From Flavobacterium agrisoli (GTDB taxonomy: Bacteria > Bacteroidota > Bacteroidia > Flavobacteriales > Flavobacteriaceae): 64,000 nt of DNA. The stretch lies in NCBI RefSeq assembly GCF_016522065.1, contig NZ_JAEHFV010000002.1, positions 682,001 to 746,000 of the forward strand, given 5' to 3'. The notes under the pieces are model-generated. The model searched no databases and was not told the origin of the DNA. It worked only from the letters and a program-made list of their open reading frames with translations. Made by a program: the position numbers and the translations under genes. This document shows positions 25,743-33,922 of this stretch, one piece after another; the stretch's first letter is position 1; each line of letters starts with the position of its first letter.

Positions 25743-27062
25743 TTAGTGTATAATTGCGTTTAAAATAAATAGAAATACAATACCGAGTGCCGATACCAAA
25801 GATTCCATAACGGTCCATGATTTAAAAGTATCTTTTAAACTGATATTAAAATATTCTTTGAACATCCAAAATCCAGGATCGTTTACATGAGAACACATCA
25901 AGCTACCTGCTCCTATGGCCAAAACAAGTAAATTGGGGTCTATGCTATTGAACTGTAGTAACGGAAGTAAAACACTGGCGGTCATTAAACCAGCCGCGGT
26001 GGCCGAACCCACACAAATACGTATTATGGCAGCCATTGCCCAAGCTAAAAAATAAGGATGGATGTTGGTTTTTTGTAGCGCAGCCACAATGTTTTGATCG
26101 ACACCACTGGCAATCATTATTTCTTTTAAACAACCTGCACCTCCTAAAATAAATATAATTAAAGCTACATCTTTTATTGCATCGGCATATTCAGCCATAA
26201 TTTCTTGTAGCGGTTTCCTACGTCTGATTCCTAATGTATAGGTGCAGAGTAGCAACGAAATTAACATGATTATAGTGGGTTGTGCTAGCGTTTGGCAAAT
26301 TGTGATTATATTTTTATTTTCTGTGATGAAGGGAATTATAGCCATTATTGTTAAGGCAAAAACAGGAAATAAAGAGGAAAACAGACTCACCGCAAAGCCA
26401 GGTATATTTTCATGGTTTTTTTTGCTTTCTATATCAAATTCAGATGGCGTAGTTACGCTTGTGATGTTTTTTAAAAAATTTGAAAAATACAAGCCGGCAA
26501 TACAAATAGTCGGGATGGCAATAATAAAGCCATAAATTAGCACCAAACCCAAGTCTGCTTGTAGCATTTTGGTTAAAGTCATAGGAGAAGGATGTGGTGG
26601 CAAAAAGCCATGGGCAACCGAAAGCGAAGCCAACATCGGAATTCCTACATAGACTTTAGGAAGTTGAAATTGATTGGCAACCGAAAAAATTAATGGAACT
26701 AAGAGGACAAATCCTACGCTGTAAAATAGTGGAATTCCGACCAGAAAGCCCGTAATCATCATCCCCAATCGCAAGTATTTTTCTCCTGTATATTGCATTA
26801 CGGTTTGCGCAATACTTGTAGCTGCACCCGATGTCACCGTAATTTTTCCGATACAACTCCCAAATACGATAATTAAGGTTATCGCCCCCAACATTTCACC
26901 CAATCCTTTTTCTACTAACGGGGCTATGGTATTTAGGGGTAAACCGAAAAGAATTCCTGCTACAATCGAAGTGAAAACAAAAGCTAAAAAGGGGTTGATT
27001 TTAAACCATGAAATTTGTACAATTAAAAAAAGAATGCCAAGTGTTAAAAGTAATAAATTCAT
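25743..27062 (-). CDS. GntP-family permease
   Basis: This 439-residue inner-membrane transporter has about 12 hydrophobic segments and belongs to the gluconate:H+ symporter (GntP) family, whose substrates include gluconate, other sugar acids and D-serine. Family segments include GLGEMLGAITLIIVFGSCIG, ASLSVAHGFLPPHPSP and GAGSLMCSHVNDPGFWMFKEYF. It is the first gene of the operon. The D-serine-transporting branch of this family (DsdX) makes a D-hydroxyamino-acid substrate plausible next to the PLP enzyme, but a sugar acid such as D-glucosaminate fits equally. Confidence 0.9.
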   Translation of the reverse strand: MNLLLLTLGILFLIVQISWFKINPFLAFVFTSIVAGILFGLPLNTIAPLVEKGLGEMLGAITLIIVFGSCIGKITVTSGAATSIAQTVMQYTGEKYLRLGMMITGFLVGIPLFYSVGFVLLVPLIFSVANQFQLPKVYVGIPMLASLSVAHGFLPPHPSPMTLTKMLQADLGLVLIYGFIIAIPTICIAGLYFSNFLKNITSVTTPSEFDIESKKNHENIPGFAVSLFSSLFPVFALTIMAIIPFITENKNIITICQTLAQPTIIMLISLLLCTYTLGIRRRKPLQEIMAEYADAIKDVALIIFILGGAGCLKEIMIASGVDQNIVAALQKTNIHPYFLAWAMAAIIRICVGSATAAGLMTASVLLPLLQFNSIDPNLLVLAIGAGSLMCSHVNDPGFWMFKEYFNISLKDTFKSWTVMESLVSALGIVFLFILNAIIH

Positions 27063-27108
27063 GTTTTATCTATAGTGGTTATGTAAGGTTGGGATGTTTA
27101 GCACATTT

Positions 27109-27116
27109 CAAATATA
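27109..27116 (-). promoter_or_regulatory. -7 box of the permease operon
   Basis: Read on the minus strand this is TATATTTG, a match to TAnnTTTG, 46 bp from the permease start codon. The expected -33 position has no TTTG. The TTGCA array begins 16 bp further upstream. Confidence 0.5.
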
Positions 27117-27132
27117 GTGTTTTTTTTAATAG

Positions 27133-27169
27133 TTGCATTTTTTTTGCAAAAAATTGCATAAATTTTGCA
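27133..27169. promoter_or_regulatory. Phased TTGCA operator array of the permease operon
   Basis: Four TTGCA units start at 27133, 27144, 27154 and 27165, so steps are 11, 10 and 11 bp, one per helical turn. They cover the -33 region of the minus-strand promoter. The same unit and phasing occur in front of the deoR-type gene. Confidence 0.7.
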
Positions 27170-27228
27170 TATAACATGTTTTTAACAGAACCATTTTAAA
27201 TGTATCTTTAAGTTAAATAATTGATGTT

Positions 27229-27996
27229 ATGAAAGTCGCTTTATTGCAATCCTCACTTATTTGGGAAAATCCAACTGCTAATCGGAATCTCTTTGAACAG
27301 AAAATCAAGACGTTAATCTCGGAAGTGAATCTGGTGGTTTTGCCCGAAATGTTTACCACAGGTTTTACAATGAATGCCAAAAAGATGGCCGAAAAAATGA
27401 ATGGTGAAACGGTTTTGTGGATGCAAAAAATAGCAGTACAAAAAAAAATAGCCATTACGGGAAGCCTCATTATCGAAGAAAACGATAACTTCTACAATCG
27501 TTTGCTGTTTGTTTTTCCAAATGGCGAATGGCAGTATTACGACAAACGACATTTGTTTACGTTAGCCCACGAAAATGAGCATTATACCAAGGGAAATTCA
27601 CGTTTGCTGGTTTCCTACTTGGGTTTTAAAATTTGTCCTTTAATATGTTACGATTTACGTTTTCCAGTTTTTTCTCGCAACAACGAAGATTTTGATGTAT
27701 TGCTGTATGTGGCCAATTGGCCTACCGTACGAATAAAAGCTTGGGATGTTTTGTTGCAAGCACGCGCCATAGAAAATGTTTGTTATGCCGTTGGCGTAAA
27801 CCGGGTGGGTTTGGATGGTCACGGTTACGAACATACAGGACATTCACAAGTGCACGATTGCCTCGGAGAGCCAGTTTTAGTTCCACAAGAAGCAGAGGGT
27901 GTTTTTATAGTTGACTTGGATAAAAAAGTGTTGGAGGATACCCGAAAAAATAAGGCCTTTTTGAAAGACCAAGATGATTTTTCGTTGCGACTTTAA
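27229..27996 (+). CDS. Nitrilase-superfamily amidohydrolase, omega-amidase-like
   Basis: This 255-residue cytoplasmic carbon-nitrogen hydrolase has the Glu-Lys-Cys triad: E40 in VVLPEMFTTGF, K106 in YYDKRHLF and C140 in LICYDLRFPVF. The motif context (MFTTGFTMN, YDKRHLFTLAHENEHYTKG) is that of the YafV/Nit2-type omega-amidases, which hydrolyse 2-oxoglutaramate or 2-oxosuccinamate and act in metabolite repair. It converges with the next gene and overlaps it by 4 bp. Confidence 0.9.
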   Translation: MKVALLQSSLIWENPTANRNLFEQKIKTLISEVNLVVLPEMFTTGFTMNAKKMAEKMNGETVLWMQKIAVQKKIAITGSLIIEENDNFYNRLLFVFPNGEWQYYDKRHLFTLAHENEHYTKGNSRLLVSYLGFKICPLICYDLRFPVFSRNNEDFDVLLYVANWPTVRIKAWDVLLQARAIENVCYAVGVNRVGLDGHGYEHTGHSQVHDCLGEPVLVPQEAEGVFIVDLDKKVLEDTRKNKAFLKDQDDFSLRL

Positions 27997-29699
27997 AAGA
28001 TACTACTGTTTCGCTTGCGTTTTTTCTCCTTTTCTTTTTCGTTCTCTTTTTTCTTTTTAGGCTTAATGACCGGTTCTGGCGTGTACGGAATACTCATGTC
28101 AAAATCCTGTTGAACATCCCAATTGGCCCGAACATCAATTTCTTTCGAAAAATGCAGGACTTCTTCTGAATAGCGTTTTTCAAGAAAATTACCGGCATCG
28201 TATTGGCCGTTTTTATTGTCGTCGTAAATCGCGCGCAAACTAAGCATTTCGGGATTTAAAAGATTGAATTCAATTTTAGTTTCGCCTTCTGTATAGGCGC
28301 TCGCAACCACCACATCTCCTTTTTTATTGGTTAACTCAATGAGAATTGGAAAACGTTTGGCATTTTTTAAATCGAGTCGTAAATTGCCGTATTCTTCAAT
28401 TTCTTTGGTGCTGAGTTGATAGCTTAAAGTGTCGTTGCTTTGCTCATAAAAATCGGTTAAAGCGCCGGGCAAAAAGGTGATTTGGTATTTCTCTGATGGT
28501 TTTTTTTCAAAATCCAAATACATTTTTTGAAGAAAAACATCATAATCAGTAGTGTACGGAACCGCTACCGAATCTTTATTAATAAGGTGAATTAAATTGG
28601 CATCAAAAGTGGTTAAAGGCGTAGCGCTTTCAAGTGTAAATCGTTCTCTAAAATGGATGGAACCGTTTTGTACCGCTCGAATATCCAACGAATCTTTTTT
28701 CTGATTTTTTATTTTAAACGAAAATTGCTTTTGGTATTGGTGGTGGTTTACTTCCATTTGCAACGAATCGGCTTTGATCGAAGGATACCAAATTTGCAAC
28801 GAATCTTTGTTGGGGTATTGAGTGATAATGGTTTGTACAATACTATCGTTCTTTTTTAATACAATTTTAGGTAAATCGTCTTTAAAATTTTGTTTTCCAT
28901 CGTAGCCCATCAAAAGCCGATTGCCTGAAGCTTGAGTAGGTTTGTAGGCTTTTAAAGGCAATTTTTCGGTAAACAATTCCAATTCGTAAAGGGTATCGGT
29001 CGGAATGGTAATGGGTTGTTTGATAAACCCGATTTTATCTTCTTTGGGGTTGAATTTATTATTGTTATTCGCATCCTTCAAAGCAATCAAAAGGTATTTT
29101 CCCGCTTTTAAATTTTCCAATTGAAAGGTTTCCAAACTATCTAAAGTATTGGTAATGTAACGCGGATTTTCTTTGTAAATAATCGAATCGGTATAATTTT
29201 CGTTGATTTCGTACAACATCACCGAAACAAAATGATCGACTTCTTTGCTATAAGAATCTTTAATACGACCAGCAAGTTTTAACGAATCAATATAATCACC
29301 CGTCGAAAAAACATATTTAAATTGGTTCAGAGCATTTCCTTCGTTGTTATCGGCTACACTTTGCCCAAAATTAAGACTATAAGTCGTGTTGGGTTGTAAA
29401 GTATCTAAAATTTTAATATCGATAAATTTACTAGCAAACGACGGACTGATGATGGGCTCGTTTTTCATAGGTGGCGAAATAACAAGCTGTTTGTTAATGT
29501 TTTTTAATTTGATATATTCATCAAAGTTCAATCTGATTTTTTTTTCAGAAAACTGCGTGCTGAAATTTTTAGGATAACTCGACTTTAAAACCGGCGCTAA
29601 AGTGTCTTTTAATCCGCCCGTGATAGAGCCTCTTTTGGCACAACTGTGTAGGGCAAATGCTAAAATGATAACTAGGATTTTGGCCGTCTTTTGCAACAT
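27993..29699 (-). CDS. Ig-like domain lipoprotein (Big_5/SbsA-like)
   Basis: This 568-residue envelope protein begins with a lipoprotein signal (LVIILAFALHSCAKRG, lipobox LHSC). The first domain (about 30-130) is an SbsA-type Ig-like fold: APVLKSSYPKNFST, KIRLNFDEYIKLKN and NTTYSLNFGQSVADNNEGN. The rest is beta-rich with repeated patterns such as AGKYLLIALKDANNNNKFNP, like carboxypeptidase-regulatory modules. The C-terminus is strikingly lysine- and arginine-rich (KKKKENEKEKEKKRKR). Genes of this architecture are, to my knowledge, widespread in Flavobacteriia with no known function. Confidence 0.8.
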   Translation of the reverse strand: MLQKTAKILVIILAFALHSCAKRGSITGGLKDTLAPVLKSSYPKNFSTQFSEKKIRLNFDEYIKLKNINKQLVISPPMKNEPIISPSFASKFIDIKILDTLQPNTTYSLNFGQSVADNNEGNALNQFKYVFSTGDYIDSLKLAGRIKDSYSKEVDHFVSVMLYEINENYTDSIIYKENPRYITNTLDSLETFQLENLKAGKYLLIALKDANNNNKFNPKEDKIGFIKQPITIPTDTLYELELFTEKLPLKAYKPTQASGNRLLMGYDGKQNFKDDLPKIVLKKNDSIVQTIITQYPNKDSLQIWYPSIKADSLQMEVNHHQYQKQFSFKIKNQKKDSLDIRAVQNGSIHFRERFTLESATPLTTFDANLIHLINKDSVAVPYTTDYDVFLQKMYLDFEKKPSEKYQITFLPGALTDFYEQSNDTLSYQLSTKEIEEYGNLRLDLKNAKRFPILIELTNKKGDVVVASAYTEGETKIEFNLLNPEMLSLRAIYDDNKNGQYDAGNFLEKRYSEEVLHFSKEIDVRANWDVQQDFDMSIPYTPEPVIKPKKKKENEKEKEKKRKRNSSIF

Positions 29700-29867
29700 A
29701 TAGTTTAGGTCTAAAGTGATGCCACAAAATAACGATTATATTTACTGTAATCGAAATTTTTTAGCGAATTATTAAGTAAATCAAAACGGTAATATGCCAA
29801 AACTTCTAGTCTTTATGCCTATTTAAACCATTGATATTTCTTACTTTTGAGTAAAATTGAATTTTTA

Positions 29868-30872
29868 TTGAAAAAGTTTTTTTGGATAACGGCGCTTCTT
29901 TTTTGTCTAACTTCCTGCAGTGATACTAACAAGCCGCAGGTGGCTTTTTATTATTGGAAAACGTCTTTTTATTTGTCGCAAACCGAGAAGCAAATTTTGA
30001 AAGCAAATGAGGTACAAAAAATCTACATTCGTTATTTTGATGTCGATTTGCATCCCATTACTGAAGAAGCGTACCCACGAACGCCAATTTATTTTGTACA
30101 AAAACCAACGGTTAAAACAATTGTGCCTGTAGTGTATTTGAAAAATAAAGTCCTCTTGTCTGCCAAAGTTAGCGTTCCCGATTTGGTCGAAAAAGTCCTC
30201 AAGATGATTCAAGAAATGAATACTGCCAACCAGCTTTCGTGCGAGGAAATTCAGATTGATTGCGATTGGACGATACAGTCTCGGGATAAATTCATGGCTT
30301 TTATCGAGGCCATTAAGCAAAAATCAAAGAAAAAAATTTCGGGCACTATTCGTTTGCACCAAATTAAATACGCCGAACAAACCAAAGTACCGCCTGTAAA
30401 TTCGGCCGTGTTAATGTATTACAATATGGGTACGATTGCGGTTCAGTCGCTAAACTCTATTTACGACCGCAGTATAGCACAAAAATACCTGAAAAGTGTG
30501 GCCAATTACCCGTTACCTCTTAAAGTGGCTTTGCCCATTTACGCTTGGGGAATTCACATTCGAGAGAATAGAATTTTGGGTTTACGCAGCAAATTGACTA
30601 TCGAAGATTTGCAATTGGATCACCATTTTAGCATGATTTCGGATACGCAATTTGAAGTGAACGAGTCCAATTTTAGAACGGGTGTTTTTTATCGAAAAGG
30701 CGATGTGGTCAAAATAGAAGCCATCACCACTCGGGATTTAAAAGAAATGGCCGATGATTTATCGGACAACCTGAGCGATACGCCCGAAGAAATCATATTT
30801 TACGATTTAGACGAAGCCAATTTTAAAAATTATGAAACAACGGTTTACAAAGAAATTAGCAATCGTTTTTAG
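29868..30872 (+). CDS. Lipoprotein of unknown function, TIM-barrel-like
   Basis: This roughly 334-residue predicted lipoprotein has signal KKFFWITALLFCLTSC with the lipobox LTSC. No ATG is available: the start is TTG 29868 (giving a compact signal) or TTG 29847. The body alternates strands and helices like a TIM barrel, with EIQIDCDWT, ISGTIRLHQIKY, VLMYYNMGTI and VALPIYAWGI at strand ends, weakly recalling glycosidase-like DUF3142 proteins. Putative acidic residues lie in EIQIDCDW. It overlaps the next gene by 41 bp, so the two are translationally coupled. Confidence 0.65.
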   Translation: MKKFFWITALLFCLTSCSDTNKPQVAFYYWKTSFYLSQTEKQILKANEVQKIYIRYFDVDLHPITEEAYPRTPIYFVQKPTVKTIVPVVYLKNKVLLSAKVSVPDLVEKVLKMIQEMNTANQLSCEEIQIDCDWTIQSRDKFMAFIEAIKQKSKKKISGTIRLHQIKYAEQTKVPPVNSAVLMYYNMGTIAVQSLNSIYDRSIAQKYLKSVANYPLPLKVALPIYAWGIHIRENRILGLRSKLTIEDLQLDHHFSMISDTQFEVNESNFRTGVFYRKGDVVKIEAITTRDLKEMADDLSDNLSDTPEEIIFYDLDEANFKNYETTVYKEISNRF

Positions 30873-33120
30873 TGTGGCATTGGTGTCGGTTTACGGCATC
30901 ATGTATGCATGTGCGGGTGGCGATTGGGATTTTGATTTTAAATGGTCAACGAATTTTGCCCCCGAAACTTTTGCCGATGCTTCTTATGCGCCTCTTTTTT
31001 TGTCGGGTGATTTCTTTTACGAAATTGGCTTCGACCGGGATCACAATTCCCGTTTTAACGAACAAAACATTCGCGATTGGCAAACGTATTTAAAAGAGAA
31101 AATGACCGAAAAGGAAATTCGTTTTTTCTTAACCGATACCAGCAGGCAACATGTAGCGGGTTTGGATTTGTATTTCAAAACCAAAAAACAAAATGCCTTT
31201 TCGCAACTTTGGTATTCTCGAATCGATTTAAAAGATAAAAAAACAAAATCGTTTATCTTTTTTTTGAATTTGGCGCAACAACTCGAAACGGTTTCGGTTT
31301 CGGAAGAAAGATGGAGCTACGAACCCGTTCCTAAAAAAACCTTTTCGGATGCAGCAGTGGTTAAAACCATCGAAAAAGAATACCAAACCACCAAAGATCC
31401 TTTTTTAAAAAACAGGTATTGGTTTCAGACCGTTAAAGCCTATTTTTATAGCAATCAGGAACAAAATACGTTTGCCTTTTTTAATGCAACCAAAAGTGAC
31501 GTTCCTAAAAACACTTTGTATTATCGAGCAGTAGGTTATATCGCAAGTTTGCATTATAAAGCCAAAAACTATGCAACCGCTAATTATTTATACGGACTCA
31601 TTTTTGATAAATGTCCCGAAATGCGCGTGGTGGCTGCTACGAGTTTTCATCCGCAGGAAAACACCGATTGGAATCAGTCGTTGCAAATGACAAAATCGGC
31701 TGAAGAAAAAGCAGGACTTTGGGCTTTGCGTGGTTATTATGGCGATGAGCAAAATGCGATTGAAGAAATTATAAAAATACAGCCTTCGAGTCCGCATTTG
31801 AATTATTTGTTAACCCGTTTAATCAACAACCAAGAGCAAAAGATAGCGCTCACTTTTAAAGAAAAATCACTAGCGGAAAATAAAAAAAAGCAAATAGCCG
31901 AAGTCAACCAATCAACATTGAATTTGGTATCAAAAATAGCCAATTTACCCAATACCGATAACCCTTTTATGTGGCAATTGGCCAAAGGATATTTGCAAAC
32001 ATTAAGCGGTAAATATGGCCAAGCCGATGCGTGTTTTGATAAAGCAACCACACAGCTTCCGCCCACAACTTTGGCCAAGCAACAATTGCGTTTGCTCCGT
32101 TTTATAAACAATCTCAGTAAAATAGAGTCTATTACGGCCACAAATCAAAAAACAATCTTGGCTGATTTGCATTGGTTATACGAGGAATTGCCCAAAACCG
32201 CCGCTGACAAGTTTAGATACAACCACGCCGCGGATTGGAGTAAAAAATATTTGGCGACTTTGTTTAAAGATCAAAATAATGCGGTAATGGCCGAATTATT
32301 TTCGTTTTCAGAATACGAAATTTGGGGTAGGGGAAATGCTTTTTATGACAATCCGAAAAACCTGTTGGATATGAAAGCTTTTCTGCTGATGAAAAACAAA
32401 ACGGAATTGGAGCAAATAGCAGCAGAGATTTATCCATTGAAAGTGACCGATATTTCAAATTTTCAAGCAGTACAAGCCACTTTTCAGAACAAAATTCCCG
32501 AAGCCATTGCGTTTATGAAGGAAAATGATAGTATAGGGAAAAAGGTTTTTTATGGAAATCCATTTAACGGAACGATCAAAGATTGCCACGATTGCGACCA
32601 TTTAGCCTATCAAAAACGAAAATATACTGAATTGAATTTTCTGGAAACCATTCAGTTGATGCAAACCAAATTGGAACAAAAAGAGGAGGTGTACAACAAC
32701 GCACTTTTGTTAGGAAATGCTTTTTACAACATCAGTCATTTTGGGAACGGGCGTACTTTTTATGAAATTTCCATAGTCGGGTATGGATCGAGTCCGACCT
32801 ATTTTAGAGCGCCCATGATGCAAATGATTGTAGATAATTCGTTGTCTCAAAAATATTACCAACAAGCACTCGCAGCGGCACAAACACCCGAACAAAAAGC
32901 GAAATGTGTTTATTTGTTGGCCAAATGCGAGCGAAATGCATTTTATAACAATCGATATTATTTCCAACAAAAGGATTATTGGGATTTTTACAGTGATAAA
33001 ACTAATTTTTTGGCGTGGAATGGATTCAAACAATTGCAACAACACTATCGCGACACCAAATATTACCAAGAAGTTATACGAGAATGCGGTTTTTTTAGTA
33101 CCTATGTCAAGCAATTATAA
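30832..33120 (+). CDS. Large secreted protein of unknown function
   Basis: This 762-residue protein has an N-terminal signal (KKLAIVFSVALVSVYGIMYACAGG); the Cys in MYACAGG may be lipidated. No named domain is recognised. The middle is helical with repeat-like segments (for example YYRAVGYIASLHYKAKNYATANYLYGLIF and FMWQLAKGYLQTLSGKYGQADACFDKA), suggestive of TPR-like helical hairpins. CHDCDHL resembles a metal-binding site. It starts 41 bp inside the preceding lipoprotein gene, so both probably act together at the cell envelope. Confidence 0.65.
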   Translation: MKQRFTKKLAIVFSVALVSVYGIMYACAGGDWDFDFKWSTNFAPETFADASYAPLFLSGDFFYEIGFDRDHNSRFNEQNIRDWQTYLKEKMTEKEIRFFLTDTSRQHVAGLDLYFKTKKQNAFSQLWYSRIDLKDKKTKSFIFFLNLAQQLETVSVSEERWSYEPVPKKTFSDAAVVKTIEKEYQTTKDPFLKNRYWFQTVKAYFYSNQEQNTFAFFNATKSDVPKNTLYYRAVGYIASLHYKAKNYATANYLYGLIFDKCPEMRVVAATSFHPQENTDWNQSLQMTKSAEEKAGLWALRGYYGDEQNAIEEIIKIQPSSPHLNYLLTRLINNQEQKIALTFKEKSLAENKKKQIAEVNQSTLNLVSKIANLPNTDNPFMWQLAKGYLQTLSGKYGQADACFDKATTQLPPTTLAKQQLRLLRFINNLSKIESITATNQKTILADLHWLYEELPKTAADKFRYNHAADWSKKYLATLFKDQNNAVMAELFSFSEYEIWGRGNAFYDNPKNLLDMKAFLLMKNKTELEQIAAEIYPLKVTDISNFQAVQATFQNKIPEAIAFMKENDSIGKKVFYGNPFNGTIKDCHDCDHLAYQKRKYTELNFLETIQLMQTKLEQKEEVYNNALLLGNAFYNISHFGNGRTFYEISIVGYGSSPTYFRAPMMQMIVDNSLSQKYYQQALAAAQTPEQKAKCVYLLAKCERNAFYNNRYYFQQKDYWDFYSDKTNFLAWNGFKQLQQHYRDTKYYQEVIRECGFFSTYVKQL

Positions 33121-33137
33121 AATAACGTTATCTAAAA

Positions 33138-33539
33138 ATGAACACAATAGAACACATCGGGATTGCAGTAAAAGACATGGCGACTTCCAATACGCTTTTT
33201 GAAAAATTGCTGGGAGTAGAGCCTTATAAAACAGAAACGGTAAGTAGCGAAGGCGTTTTGACTTCTTTTTTCCAAGTAGGAACACAAAAAATAGAACTAT
33301 TGGCAGCTACCCATCCCGAGAGTCCAATTGCTCGTTTTTTAGAAAAAAAAGGGGAAGGAATTCATCATATAGCTTTTGCGGTTAACGACATAGAGGCCGA
33401 AGTAGCACGATTGAAAACAGAAGGATTTGAGGTAATCAATGATCTTCCCAAATTGGGAGCCGACAACAAGCGGATTGTTTTTTTGCATCCCAAAACCACA
33501 AACGGCGTTTTAATTGAGTTGTGTCAAGATATCGCGTAA
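33138..33539 (+). CDS. mce: Methylmalonyl-CoA epimerase
   Basis: This 133-residue glyoxalase-fold enzyme interconverts (R)- and (S)-methylmalonyl-CoA in propionate metabolism. It begins NTIEHIGIAVKDM and has the metal ligands typical of the family: H in EHIGIAV, H in GIHHIAFAV and E in VLIELCQD. LLAATHPESPIARFLEKKG is the substrate-loop region. Length matches the family exactly. It lies 17 bp after the preceding gene and ends about 125 bp before the tRNA. Confidence 0.93.
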   Translation: MNTIEHIGIAVKDMATSNTLFEKLLGVEPYKTETVSSEGVLTSFFQVGTQKIELLAATHPESPIARFLEKKGEGIHHIAFAVNDIEAEVARLKTEGFEVINDLPKLGADNKRIVFLHPKTTNGVLIELCQDIA

Positions 33540-33618
33540 AATCATCTTTTTGAAAATGAATAGCTTATAAAATTCTATTTCTGCTGAAAAAGGAAAGTGG
33601 CAATCAATAGTCATTTTA

Positions 33619-33650
33619 TTTGCACCACATAAAAAATAGTAGTAATATTG
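33619..33650 (+). promoter_or_regulatory. Promoter of the tRNA gene
   Basis: A -33 TTTG (33619-33622) and a -7 TAATATTG (33643-33650, one mismatch to TAnnTTTG) are 20 bp apart and lie 13 bp before the mature tRNA. Confidence 0.5.
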
Positions 33651-33663
33651 CAGTCTCAAAACG

Positions 33664-33737
33664 GGTCCTATAGCTCAGTTGGTTAGAGCACCTGACTCAT
33701 AATCAGGTGGTCCTTGGTTCGAGCCCAAGTGGGACCA
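33664..33737 (+). tRNA. tRNA with CAU anticodon (probably tRNA-Ile2; alternatively elongator tRNA-Met)
   Basis: This is a full 74-nt cloverleaf. The acceptor is GGTCCTA/TGGGACC with one G-T pair, the D arm has AGCTCAGTTGGTTAGAGC, the anticodon stem is CCTGA/TCAGG with loop CTCATAA, and the T arm contains GGTTCGAGCCC. The discriminator is A and no CCA is encoded. The general body resembles tRNA-Ile2, whose CAU is converted by lysidine synthase, more than elongator Met, but this cannot be settled by eye. The last 19 nt of the gene form part of the integration repeat of the adjacent element. Confidence 0.92.
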
Positions 33738-33739
33738 CA
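33719..33739 (+). repeat. attL: tRNA 3'-end copy of the 21-bp integration repeat
   Basis: This 21-bp sequence (starts TCGAGCCCAAGT, ends GGGACCACA) recurs exactly at 46871-46891. It marks the left end of the integrated element and restores the tRNA 3' end. Confidence 0.9.
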
Positions 33740-33745
33740 GATTAA

Positions 33746-33787
33746 GAGTCCAAACTATCGATAAGATTGTTTGGGCTCTTTTTTTAT
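33746..33787 (+). terminator. Element-borne terminator downstream of the tRNA
   Basis: GAGTCCAAAC/GTTTGGGCTC stem (one G-T pair) with a 13-nt loop and a T run. It replaces the original tRNA terminator, which integration moved to the right of attR (46891-46920). Confidence 0.75.
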
Positions 33788-33922
33788 GCCCTAAAGTCAG
33801 GGATGTAGGATGGTTCCTCTATTCTCAATTCAACTAAAAAAAATACAAAAAGCCAAAAAAAGGCATTCTTTTAGGTGTTCCAATAATTAAAATAGGTACC
33901 CCACTTTTAAATTATTACTATA

